Assembly: GCF_035222375.1 (NCBI RefSeq)
Contig: NC_085888.1
Location: 62,001-126,000, forward strand
Reading direction: 5' to 3'
Source of the DNA: Podospora pseudocomata
Lineage: Eukaryota > Ascomycota > Sordariomycetes > Sordariales > Podosporaceae
DNA length: 64,000 bases
A model generated the notes under the pieces. It did not search any database and was not told the DNA's origin. It saw only the letters and a program-made list of their open reading frames with translations. This document shows, one piece after another, positions 54,523 to 64,000 of the stretch; positions within the stretch are counted from its first letter, which is position 1; each line of letters opens with the position of its first letter. Made by a program: the position numbers and the translations under genes.

Positions 54523-56178
54523 TCACAGCACCCCCAAAAACACCACCCCCACCCCGGCAATCTTCCCCAACCCGATCAACACCTCCTTCACTCCTCCCTT
54601 GCTGGTGAAGTGCAACCCCCTAACCAAACTCCCCGCCACCACGGCCGCCCCGACCCCAACCCCGCTCGGCAACACCTCCCTCACATCCGCTTCCACCCCC
54701 CTCTGTTTGAACCAGTTGTTGATGAACCCCCAACACCAAACGATCCTACAGGCCATGTTCACCCCATTCGCCCAGACCAGCCCCTCTGCGCCCATGTCGA
54801 GGACCTTGAGGGTGATGAACCCGGCCGAGGCAAACACGAGACTAAACACCCCCATCCAGGCTGACTGCTTGTGGACCTGCTTCTCCGTGGCGACGGACGA
54901 GACGAAAGCCTCGGTTATACCGTTGATGGCGAGTAAGGGGATGTAATAGGTGTATAGAGAGAGGGTGGCGCCCGCACCGGACGTGAGCCACTGCTTTCCT
55001 GCCACGAGGGACAACAACAAAGGAGCAGCGACGGGGGCGAGGGAGGTGATGATCAGGGAGAGGAGGAGGTAGGATTTGAGGAGGGAGAGGAGGGACTGGG
55101 AGGCTGTTTTTTCCGGGGTGGGCGTGGTCTCTGTGGTCTGCTTTTCGGAACCTTTATCTGAAAGAGGGGTGGAAGGCGAGGAGAGCAACCGGGAAAAGTA
55201 ACTGCGCGAGGACTCCTCGATGGGTTGGAAGACGAGACGGGCGAGGAGACTGCCGTAGTTGTTTGCTAATGCATAAACACCCTGCGAAGTGGGGGAGGAG
55301 AGGATAGAGACGAGAAAGGTGTCGCCTTGGGTGAGGAGGTGTTTTAAAACCGACTGAGAGAGCAAGGAAGACGTAAGTTTGAGGGTGGGAGGGTGGAGGT
55401 ACTGCCCCGAGGAAGAAATTGGTCGGGGAAGCAAGGAGAAATTCTCTCTTGATGCAAGACCGGAGCCGCTGTGGAGATAGACGAGGAGAAGACCGGTTCC
55501 GTAGCCTAGCTGGCCGAGGGCGAAGGGCAGCACTCCAAGAAACAACCCCCGACGGGCACCATAGACGGCTGAGCCAAGGGTGATGGTGCAACGGAGGAAA
55601 GTAGCGATGGACTCGGCGGCGGCGCGAGCTGAGAATTGTAGCCGGGTTTGCATCACCATGAAGGCTGGTTCGGAGAGGAGTTCCACGATGGCGGCGAGGG
55701 CGTAGATGTAGAGTGCCACGACGAGATTCGGAGCTGAGGCGAGGGTGGAGGTGCTCAGTGAGTTGAGGTAAAGCCAGCCAAATAAGAAGGACAAGGGAAA
55801 GCCTAGGCCAATGGCTAGGTAACCCAGGTTGACGACGGCTTGGGCGCCATTGTTTTGCTTCTTGCTGCCCTGGTCGTCTGAGAAGGAGGAAGAGTCCTGG
55901 CGCTGAATGGCCACACGCAGACTTTCCCTCGCAAAAAAGATGACAGAGAGATAGTAAACTTCAAGTTGGGTCGAAACGCCGAGCAGTTGAGCGGTTAGAA
56001 AACGCAGCAGGACCTGGTTGGCGATGAAGGTGATGGCACGGGATATGATTTGAAGGAGGATGAGCACGGACGCGCCCCGGAGAAGGCGAGTGCTCGTCGT
56101 CGTGCTTGTCGTCGTGCTTGTTGCCGAAACAATCGGTTCCGGTTTTGAAGCGGCGGCAACATCTTCCGGAGCGCCCAT
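54523..56178 (-). CDS. rft1: ER membrane protein Rft1 (N-glycan precursor pathway)
   Basis: Multi-span ER protein required for N-linked glycosylation; long discussed as the flippase for Man5GlcNAc2-PP-dolichol. Single exon, 551 residues from MGAPEDVAAASKPEP; the frame extends 30 more codons upstream (to 56268), which looks less natural. Family motifs: RGASVLILLQIISRAITFIA near the start, FLTAQLLGVSTQLEVYYLSV, FFARESLRVAIQR, and ALANNYGSLLARLVFQPIEES with RSYFSRLL in the middle. About twelve hydrophobic spans are visible. Its stop is about 200 bases from the dbp3 stop. Confidence 0.93.
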   Translation of the reverse strand: MGAPEDVAAASKPEPIVSATSTTTSTTTSTRLLRGASVLILLQIISRAITFIANQVLLRFLTAQLLGVSTQLEVYYLSVIFFARESLRVAIQRQDSSSFSDDQGSKKQNNGAQAVVNLGYLAIGLGFPLSFLFGWLYLNSLSTSTLASAPNLVVALYIYALAAIVELLSEPAFMVMQTRLQFSARAAAESIATFLRCTITLGSAVYGARRGLFLGVLPFALGQLGYGTGLLLVYLHSGSGLASRENFSLLPRPISSSGQYLHPPTLKLTSSLLSQSVLKHLLTQGDTFLVSILSSPTSQGVYALANNYGSLLARLVFQPIEESSRSYFSRLLSSPSTPLSDKGSEKQTTETTPTPEKTASQSLLSLLKSYLLLSLIITSLAPVAAPLLLSLVAGKQWLTSGAGATLSLYTYYIPLLAINGITEAFVSSVATEKQVHKQSAWMGVFSLVFASAGFITLKVLDMGAEGLVWANGVNMACRIVWCWGFINNWFKQRGVEADVREVLPSGVGVGAAVVAGSLVRGLHFTSKGGVKEVLIGLGKIAGVGVVFLGVL

Positions 56179-56558
56179 TCTTGACTTTTTTGGCGGGTTT
56201 CGTTGTCGATGTTTAGTTTGAGTTTGATGAAGCTCGTCGATGCGATCGCAACCGCGGTGGGTCGCCACGTGGCATCCCTGTCACCCCTAAAGCCCCACTA
56301 AAACCACCTTCAGGGGCACAACAGGTACCCAGGTAGGTTTAGAAGTCTTGCTAGATACATACCTTGCCTTACTATTAGCCTTCCAGGTCACAGGCACCTG
56401 AGATCCCGTCGGCTTGCACCCGCAGCGTTAGGCAGCGGGCCCCTGTCCTGTCCATAAAGTCCCTTCCATCGTCCAAGTTCTTTGGGTCCTAGGTACTCTT
56501 ATACATATTTTCTTCTCAAGTTCTCAGGTTCACGCAGAAAGAATCTATCTACCAAGCC
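56179..56558. promoter_or_regulatory. Divergent promoter region rft1 / unknown gene
   Basis: About 380 bases between divergent start codons. Motifs CAGGTACCCAGGTAGG (near 56321) and CCTAGGTACTC (near 56489) lie inside. It probably drives both genes. Confidence 0.4.
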
Positions 56559-57523
56559 ATGGCCGACAATATCTATCCGCCTTGGGGTCACCTCCCCGCC
56601 GGACAATATCTCCTCGTAAGTGTGTACCCTGCTCTTCGCCCACCTATCCTTGGTAACCTAGCCTTACATTCTTTTCCCAACCGAAGCGCAACTGGGACCA
56701 ATCCTCTCCCTTCCCCCCCCTCCGACCAGACCAGATCGCTCATAACCCGATTCCTCTCCCTCCCCACCATCCCTCGCGAATGGGATACCGTCATTGACCG
56801 CTTCGACGGCTCAGTCCTCGACCTGCACCATCCCACGCAGCAAGAAGTCGACACCATCCTCGCCCGTTGGCGCCCACAGGCCATCCGCGTCGTGGCACAC
56901 ACTCTCTGGTCCAACAAAGACTCAAGGGCTGACATTACAGACGACGCTGCCTGGGTCCGGACATACTACCCCACGGATCCAGCCGAGGCAGAAACGGCGA
57001 CTAAAAGATGGAGGGAGCTCATCGACAAGAGTGACATGTTCAACATGCATGACGAAATTGCTTCACCTCAATGCACGCTCAACGATAGGGAACTGTTTGA
57101 CTCTCCGGATGCCATGCCGTGGCAGGAGATGGTACACAAGGCTTGATGCTGCTACCTGAGCTGGCGACTAGCGTGGATGCTTCGTTTTATTATGATCGCA
57201 AGAATATTGCGGATGTGACAAAAGGGCGTGAATGGGAAGAGGAACGAAAAAATTTGAGGGAGTGGATGAGGAAGTATCGCCCTGTTCCAACGGAGGGCGG
57301 TAGTCTGGAAGAGTGGGAAAAGAAAGTAATGAATGCGTTTGACGTGAAGAGGCTTCAGCGGAAGGTGATCAACAGGGGGTTTGTCGTGGCGGATAAGCAC
57401 ATGTTTGAGACGGGGCAGCCGCTTTTTTTGATGCTGGATTTTCACGGGGATATTGTCCGGTGGGTGAGGCCAGATGAGCCAGAGTGTATGAGCTTCATTA
57501 CTATCTCGGGGTCGGATGACTAG
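56559..57523 (+). CDS. Unknown conserved-looking protein, splicing unresolved
   Basis: I do not recognise this gene. It starts MADNIYPPWGHLPAGQYLL, followed by a consensus GTAAGT donor at 56616. A matching acceptor at 56728-56729 gives a 114-base intron that keeps the frame, so the frame stays open with or without splicing. Coding continues through SLPTIPREWDTVIDRFDG to a stop at 57144-57146. A second coding-like frame at 57119-57523 (EEWEKKVMNAFDVKRLQRKV, ending ITISGSDD) follows; frames differ, so another intron or a frameshift is implied near 57120-57170. Both parts are rich in Trp, acidic residues and helices, and have no signal peptide or membrane span. Confidence 0.5.
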
Positions 57524-57782
57524 GGGTGCTTGGAGGAAGGGGATTATTTGGACGAGGAGATGCATCCGGAAATGTGTGGGGTTGGGGAGAATTATCAGCT
57601 CAGAGGAAAGAACGGGGCTGTTTTGTATGGGCTGGGGGGTTTATTATCCGAGGACTAGGGTTACTTCAATATGTGAGATAGAGGCTGCGTGCACTTCTTA
57701 CCCTACCCAAATACATCAACGGGCAAAACAATGATGGAACCGAGCCGCAACTTCACATTTTGTCCTTCACACTCTGTCCTCC

Positions 57783-58600
57783 CTAAAGTATCGCGGCGAA
57801 ACCAAGGGCCAGACCCAAGAAACCTCCAACAATGCCATTCTTTCCGGCACCCGCTTGAACTGGCGTGCTGCTAGTGCTTGTAGGAAGGACCAGGCTGATA
57901 GTGCCATTGCCAGTCGCCGAGACAGTGAGGCTCGCGGTAGGGGTCGGCTCAGGCTCAACGGAGATGGTCTCAGTTGCACTAGTAACAGTTGTAACCGTCT
58001 GAGAAGGAGTTGGCACGATCACGGTCCTAGTATATTCACTGTACAAGAATGTGGCTGCGGCAGCGTTCGTTGCAGTCAAAGAGATGCCGGTAGACGTTGT
58101 GACGAGAGTAGAATAAAGGATCGTTGTGGTTGCATCGACGTAATAGGAGTAATAATAGTAGTAGTAATAGTATGTGAAGGTGTACCACGTATAGTCAATG
58201 ACGGTAATCGTAGAGGCCGGGACCGTGGTGATGAGCGTGGTGATGGTAGGGGCTGGGTCGTTGATGGTGGCGGTAGCCAGGGGGGTTTGGCCGTCGGGAC
58301 AGTTACGGGGAGGCATCACGTACGTCACGCCGTCGGAGCAGCAGATGGCTCCCGGTGGAACGCACTGAAAGGGACCTGGACATCGAAGCCAACGAAGTCA
58401 GCAGTCAGTCGTGTCGAAGAAAAGTTCTAGGGGTGTCACTCACCGGGGCAGGCAGGAATCCACCCTGGAGTCCGGCAACGCTGACGTTCTTCGAGACGAG
58501 CATCTCGCTTGCCAATCGAGCCATCACTAGATGCCACGGCGGAGCCAAAGAAAGAGTATAGTGCCAGTGGCAAGCAAAAGACTGCCTTTGAGTTGACCAT
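57783..58600 (-). CDS. GPI-anchored surface protein candidate with polytyrosine tract
   Basis: Exons 58600-58444 and 58375-57783 join in phase to 249 residues. The signal peptide is KAVFCLPLALYSFFGSAVAS; a small Cys-rich part follows (RCRTPGWIPACPG, QCVPPGAICCSDG, NCPDGQ), then a long Thr/Ser/Val-rich stalk suited to O-mannosylation. A run of eight Tyr plus SYY lies in the stalk. The C-terminus GIVGGFLGLALGFAAIL preceded by small residues (AGAGKN) fits a GPI signal. Likely a cell-wall or plasma-membrane protein; no enzymatic domain is seen. Confidence 0.8.
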
Positions 58601-61207
58601 GATGGGCTACTGAAGCGAGGGTGTCGAACGAGTGACTTTTTGAGCTAGAAAACCCAAACACAACGGGGCAAGAGGATGATCTATCGAAGACAATCCAACA
58701 GAGGAGCACTTAGCTCAGTTATTAGATTTATACTCATATTTGCATTCAAGGCCCTGCTCTGCATACCAACACCTCACGGTCAAAATCAGGAACAACCCCC
58801 CCGATCCGGAGCCGCGGAGCGATGTCTGATTCGATTTGCTGGTATTAGCATGCAGCCCTCTCTCTAACATTATGAGTGTGGCTGGTCCATGCATTCTATC
58901 GGGATTGGACACCTGTATCTGCAAGATTCAGGGAGTCCCAGGCAGTCGGGGCTGAAGTTGTCCCGCTTACGACACGATCCTTTGTCCAAGACACGCAAGA
59001 GCCAGAGCCTTGCGGTTGAGCAACCACACCAATGTGGCCTTGTTTAAATTAAGCATGTGGCGGCGGTGCCCAGCCCGTTTCTGTGTGTAACCACTCGAAT
59101 AGAAATAGAAGAGATAGTGATTTGTTCAGCATGAGGTACAAGTGTAGACTCGACGACTGTAGCAGGTAGCTGTAATATCCGTGTCGATGTTGAGGGTTCC
59201 GATTTCTGATTGTCCCCACATGATCCGCAACTCTCCAATCAGAAGCCTCCTTTCGAGGTCTACTTTGTCACTTAGTTCGAAGCTTGAGGTATAAGCTGCT
59301 TGCTCTCAACCTCAACCCTTCTTGATATCTACTCCTCAGATGTAAGTGCCGGTGGGGCTTCGGGCACGTCCAACCCTGGAAGCTAGCAACGGATTCGTTC
59401 GAGCTGATCAAGGTCCGAAGCCTCAATTGGCTGATAAGACTGACCAGGCAAAACTCCATTCTGGATCTGGTGTAAGCAACACAGTGCGATACAGTGCGAC
59501 GTAGCGCAACACATCCTAATACACTATTAGCCCAACCACCGCACCTCTTTTCAAGGCCTTACAGCAGAGCGCGCGTTTCCCAGGTACAAGCGCAGGGACC
59601 CTAGCTCCACTAACGCTGCAGCCATAAAAAGTTGCGCCGTTAAAGCAACACGATTTTGCAAGACTGTGTAAAAGAATAAGAAATTTGATCTAATGGAAAC
59701 ACCTAGAACGCAAGAAATAAAGCAGAGGACCGGCCTATATATGTTTTCCCCTCTTGGGTTCTTGCGTCCTGTTCTCTGGCTGCTGGCCACCTGAGTTCCG
59801 GGTCCCAGGCTCCCCATCAGCATTGCTTGGAGCTGCGCCGCCCACTGCGACGTGCACGCTGAATGTACTGTGTGGTGTATAGTGGATTCGAGAAGTACAC
59901 CTGTCCCGCCAAAAATGGTGGGTCTGGGCTTCCATTTTCGGTACCCCCAACATCGACACGGGTATTAAGAGTGTAATAGCATCAATATCGGGTCGTGTCG
60001 TATATGTAGGTCAGTGTTTGGGGCACATGGTGCCAACAAGATGTGAAAGCTTTGAGCTGGGCTTTGATGTCAATTGCTGGTTGGTAGCGGTGGGATCGTC
60101 TTTTTCCCTGACAATGATATGTTCGAGGCATACTAGTAAGAATTCCAGACGATAGCTGAATACCTACCTAGGTAGGTAAGTACCAGTTTAGTTCATCCAT
60201 CCCTGGTAGTTTTAACAACCACGGTTCCAAACTCGATAATCTCGTCGAGTACGTGGTTGTGGCAAAGACAGCCTGATTCAAAGGTTTGGGAGCAGAATGA
60301 AACTTCGAATTGGGCGACAAGAAGCCTGGAGGTGCCAACGAGTGTGGGTATATTGTGGAAATAGGCCGAAATTTCTGTCCTCTTTGAGGTGGTAGGTATA
60401 TTTCGCCATGCTGAAGGTGATAGGCGCGTCTATGACATGACCAGACTTGAAAGCTTCTGTTCGACGGGCCGGAGATGGCGCGCGGTAGGCTCAGCCACGG
60501 GTCACGTCCAGTACAATATCGAAAAGTAGGTTGATAGCATGGCTGGAGGAGCAGCTCAAGCACCCACCTCGACTGCACCCCTCCGCAATTCTTGCGCGAG
60601 GAGTCGCTCCGCAGCAAATGCCGAAAGCTGGTCGCGATGTTGCAACGCTCGACTCGGTTCCCGACATGGAGATCTTGGCTTGCTTCGGCTCCGTCGCCAG
60701 GGAACCGACTTCACTCTCAATCCGCACGGGGAAGGAGCCGCTTTGAGTGTTCTACGGAAATCCAACGCCGATTCGCTCTCTTGGTGAAATTTTCATTGCG
60801 GAATTCCAGCAATCGGGAGCTCCCGCTTGGTGTTCTATGGCAGTTCGCCAATCGCCGCCATGATGCGCGCCTATCATAGATCTGAGTACCGAGTCCATCA
60901 GCACCCGATGCTACTCTACTGGTTACTCCTAGGCTAGGTAGCAGACCCCTCCTCAAGCAAGTGACCCGTGTGTCGAGATGAAGAGATCCGAATCTTGGTC
61001 ATAACCTGGTGCCGACCTACCTATGCCATAGGAAAACCGTGCATGATAACAAGATGACTGGAGAGTAGGTAGTGAACACCTTTTTCCAACGGCGCTGATA
61101 CGATGAATGGCGTGACAACTATAAGAGAGGCAAAGTTTCCTCACTCCTTGTAGTTGCCTATCATTCAGCTCCCCCATCAGCACGATCCTGGTCCTATTTT
61201 TCCAGCT
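58601..61207. other. Gene-poor intergenic stretch
   Basis: About 2.6 kb without a supported gene. Short overlapping frames on both strands near 60490-60960 conflict with each other. A perfect 18-base palindrome lies at 60161-60178. The right end should carry the LPMO promoter. Confidence 0.45.
60161..60178. repeat. Perfect 18-base palindrome TACCTACCTAGGTAGGTA
   Basis: The sequence equals its own reverse complement. It is the longest version seen here of a TAGGTA/TACCTA motif that recurs between genes throughout the window. Confidence 0.9.
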
Positions 61208-62181
61208 ATGAAGTTGAATCTTGGGAGCCTCGCCCTCTGGGTGCTCTCAGCGGCACCGGTCGCTGAGGCCCATTACCGCTTCAGCAAACTGCTCGTGAAC
61301 GGCAAGCTCTCCGGCGACTGGGAGTACATGCGAGAGAACAGCAACGGCATCATGCCTACGAAACAGTTTCTCGCACCCAGTGACGACTTCCGGTGCAATT
61401 CCGGCAGCTTTGCCAATGCTGGAAAGACCAAAGTGGCCAAGGTCATGCCTGGAGATACCATCGGCTTCCAGTTGTGGTACTACGCGACGATGCAGCACCC
61501 AGGGCCGTTGACGATCCACATGTCAAAAGCCCCCGGCGATGTACGCAACTATCGCGGTGATGGGGACTGGTTCAAAGTTCATCAGATGATCATCTGCAAG
61601 GCCCCGAACCAATACCTGGTAGGTCGTTCTCGCCGGGCACGTCTCTGATATACATGATACTAACAACAGTGGTCCGCTGTTAGAACGATAAGGATTGGTG
61701 CACGTGGGACCTTGCCACCGTCCAGTTCACCCTCCCCCGCGACACCCCCCCCGGTCAATATCTCGTCCGCGTCGAGCACATCGCCCTGCACGGTGCCCAA
61801 AGCGGTGACACAGAGTTCTACTTCACTTGCGCACAGATTGAAGTCGGCGGCAATGGCAACGGTAAACCGGGACCCATGGTGAAGATCCCCGGACTCTACG
61901 ACTCGAATGATCCGGCATTGCGTTTCTTCATTTATGGCGCGCGGTCGTATCCTTATACCAACGTTGGCAAGCATGCGGTTTGGACAGGTGGCAGCGGTGG
62001 TGGGAGCTCGCCGGCGCCTAACCCGGCCCCGTCGAATCCGCCAGTCACCAACCCATCTCCGGGTGGTGGCACGGCGCCTCTTTGGGGTCAATGTGGAGGG
62101 AATGGCTGGACGGGCCCGACACGGTGTGCGGAGGGAACTTGCAAGTTTAGCAACGATTGGTATTCGCAGTGTGTGCCCTGA
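61208..62181 (+). CDS. AA9 lytic polysaccharide monooxygenase with CBM1
   Basis: Secreted copper enzyme that oxidatively cleaves cellulose or related glucans. Exons 61208-61618 and 61684-62181 join in phase to 302 residues. Signal peptide [21 protein letters not shown] leaves His as mature residue 1 ([11 protein letters not shown]), the first copper ligand. The second His is in [16 protein letters not shown]; the axial Tyr is in [12 protein letters not shown], with [15 protein letters not shown] giving the conserved secondary-shell His. Cys pairs are seen at FRCNSG, IICKA, DWCTWD and FTCAQ. A Gly/Ser/Pro linker leads to a C-terminal CBM1 ([20 protein letters not shown], then [10 protein letters not shown]). 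Confidence 0.96.
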
Positions 62182-62583
62182 AGGATTCAGTCATCCGCAG
62201 TGTGACAAGGGGAGGAAACTGGCTGAGATAACCAGGAGAAATGAGGCACAGCTCTCCGGGGAAAGGTTTCCTCCAATCCTTCCAGGTTGTTATTGGTCAA
62301 TCGGGAGGTACCTTGGTCAATAACACGTGCTTACCTACCTTATATGTACAGTTTCGTGTCTCTTCCAAAACCAACAATGCCCGCCAAACTCAGGTCCCGC
62401 TCGTGATGTAACATAAGTGAGCTACTATCCCGATTAACATCTGCATTGTGTGGTTGGTTGGTTACAGATGGTTTGGGATAAGGAGGCAATTTGTGTCTGT
62501 CTAGCAGCTAGGTACCTGTACAACGTGCAGGTAGGTATCCGTTTAGTCGTCTTCCTCAGCGATATCTCCTCCATCCCGCCATC
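62182..62583. other. Intergenic, no gene recognised
   Basis: About 400 bases between the LPMO stop and the next ATG on the same strand. CTTACCTACCTTA and CTAGGTACCTG motifs occur near 62330 and 62509. No gene is seen. Confidence 0.45.
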
Positions 62584-63682
62584 ATGGTCCATTACGACAT
62601 CACCCCTTCCAAGCAGGCCAGCCTCCCGCGCTACCTTTACCACCAAGCCACCTTCAGACCAGCCCCAGTTCACAGCGTCAACCTCGCCGGCCAAACTGCC
62701 ATCGTAACAGGAGCGAACTCGGGCGTCGGCTTCGAAGTCAGCCGGCAGTTTCTCGACCTTGGTCTGACCAGGCTGATCCTTGCCGTTCGAGACGAAGCCA
62801 AAGGCGCCGCTGCTGTACAAAAGCTTGCTCTCAAGCCTGATGGAACCAAACGTGAATCTGGCGCCACTGTCGAAGTCTGGGAGCTTGACCTTTTCGATTA
62901 TGGCTCTGTTCTGTCGTTTGCAAAGCGAGCAAAAGAGACGCTGGAGAGACTCGACATCATTATGCTGAACGCCGCGATGGGGGTCCCGTCCAAGCGTGCT
63001 TTCCACCCAGAAACGAGACACGATGAGACACTTCAGGTGAACTACCTTTCCACTGCGCTACTGGCTACCCTGTTGCTCCCAGTGGTCAAACAGACAAGAG
63101 CGCATCAACCCGTTCCGACCCGCATCAGCTTGGGCAAAGTTCCCACTTGGCAAAAAGATCACCATTCTTGAGGCGGTTGACAAGCCGGAGGAGAACGTGG
63201 ACTTGGCAGATGGGATGTTTACCTTGAAGTTTCTCGGTCAGTTCTTTTTGCGGGAGCTGGCAAACGAGTGCCCGTCAAGATTGCGGTCATCAATGGGGCG
63301 TCGCCTGGCATGGTGAGTGACTCCGAGTTTGACCGCGAGTTTAAGAAGACGACCACGGGGGCAATAATGCAGAGGATCAAGATGTGGGTGGGAAATAGCT
63401 CGGCTGTGGCGGCGAGAATGGTCACGTATACGGCAGCGGGGTGTGGGGAGGACACGCATGGGGAGTTTTTGTCCTTTCAGAAGGTGGTACCGTAAGTCTT
63501 TTCCAACGTTTCATAAATATTTTTTCGGAAAAAAAAGAGGATATGGCTGACTGGTTGGCGATAGCATGGCTCCCATTACTTACACTGGCGAAGGGGAGGC
63601 CATATCTGCTGGGTTGTGGAAGGAGACAATGGAAGAGTTCAAGTTTGCGAACGTGGACAACACCGTTAACAATTTGGGCTGA
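62584..63682 (+). pseudogene. Short-chain dehydrogenase (retinol-dehydrogenase-like), frame broken
   Basis: SDR related to fungal retinol/WW-domain oxidoreductase-like enzymes. The N-terminal half is intact: AIVTGANSGVGFEVSRQF and IIMLNAAMGV. The frame then breaks near 63125, where RISL joins directly to AWAKFPLGKK in another frame and the expected VSS segment with the catalytic Ser is missing. It breaks again near 63264 (LANE versus RVPVKIAVINGASPGM). The YxxxK position reads MFTLK. The final intron (63492-63564) still has good GTAAGT/TAG sites and leads to PMAPITYTGEGE and the stop. Two frame changes and the lost motif suggest a recent pseudogene; assembly errors would be the alternative. 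Confidence 0.7.
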
Positions 63683-64000
63683 GATCTTGCCGTACCAAAG
63701 TCATTCTACGTCTCCTTCTTCGTTTCCTATCCTCGGGCGTCCGCATAACACTTCTACCTCGTCATTTATCCAACTTGTAACCCAATCCCACAGAACTTTC
63801 GGCCACTCAACAAACACGATGGACAGTCCTACCACGCCCCCTTTGACACTTCCGCCCCAACCCTGCCCTTGGACTTCCACAAGCCCAGTCAGCCCGTAAT
63901 ATCTCAAGATAACTCGCTTGTAACTTTTCCAGCGCCAGCTGCTGTCTAGCTTGTCTGTCTGGAAAGGGCGAGGTGCCCAGAGACCTCTAACGTGGCTAGT
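63683..64000. other. 3' flank of the broken dehydrogenase, no gene recognised
   Basis: Last 318 bases of the window. Short open frames crossing 63701-63907 on both strands have no domain. Any gene here would continue outside the window. Confidence 0.4.

Noticed and set aside
1-64000. Biosynthetic gene cluster or defence system
   Set aside because: No polyketide synthase, peptide synthetase or terpene cyclase and no NLR or HET-domain gene was recognised. The metabolic genes present are scattered and separated by housekeeping genes.
1-64000. CRISPR arrays, retroelements or virus-like insertions
   Set aside because: No regularly spaced repeats, reverse transcriptase, integrase, capsid or long terminal repeats were recognised in any frame.

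Overview
This window looks like nuclear DNA of a filamentous ascomycete, most likely a Sordariomycete of the Sordariales type. The evidence is short GT-AG introns of about 50-80 bases, a mixture of conserved eukaryotic housekeeping genes, and a set typical of lignocellulose-degrading fungi: a copper polysaccharide monooxygenase with a cellulose-binding module, an MFS sugar transporter, a berberine-bridge-type oxidase and a Pth11-like receptor. Coordinates were assigned by reading frames and joining exons by hand at splice sites with matching phase; no database search was possible. Exon limits are good for the conserved genes and weak for the unrecognised ones.

Layout. 0-6 kb: Fe-S scaffold isu1 (minus), deubiquitinase ubp14 (plus), checkpoint gene mad2 (minus). 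6-9.1 kb: a puzzling proline-rich locus whose coding-like stretches lie in several frames. 9.6-20 kb: a single-span membrane protein, a Ser hydrolase, a small secreted protein, a secreted FAD oxidase, a small mitochondrial-looking membrane protein and RNase H1. 20-30.6 kb: gene-poor, with one short-chain dehydrogenase and a Myb-domain regulator. 30.6-39.6 kb: sugar transporter, secreted NTF2/SnoaL-like protein, HSL-type esterase, carotenoid oxygenase and Pth11-like 7-TM receptor.

40.9-51.6 kb: an F-box-like protein, an internally deleted pogo/Fot1-like DNA transposon with 45-base inverted repeats and a TA target duplication, tRNA-Ser(AGA), a TRP-like/flavin-carrier channel, and an F-box/ankyrin protein. 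52.4-58.6 kb: DEAD-box helicase dbp3, rft1, an unknown gene and a GPI-anchor candidate with a polytyrosine tract. 61.2-63.7 kb: AA9 LPMO with CBM1, then a broken short-chain dehydrogenase.

There is no operon logic and no clear biosynthetic cluster. The genes appear to serve independent roles: Fe-S assembly, ubiquitin recycling, mitotic checkpoint, R-loop removal, ribosome biogenesis, glycosylation, carbon uptake and cell-surface sensing. I did not find a convincing undescribed system. The best leads are the 6.3-9.1 kb locus with a duplicated module in two frames, a GC-AG intron in the Myb gene, frame-neutral introns, the transposon relic, and a dispersed TAGGTA/TACCTA palindromic motif concentrated between genes.
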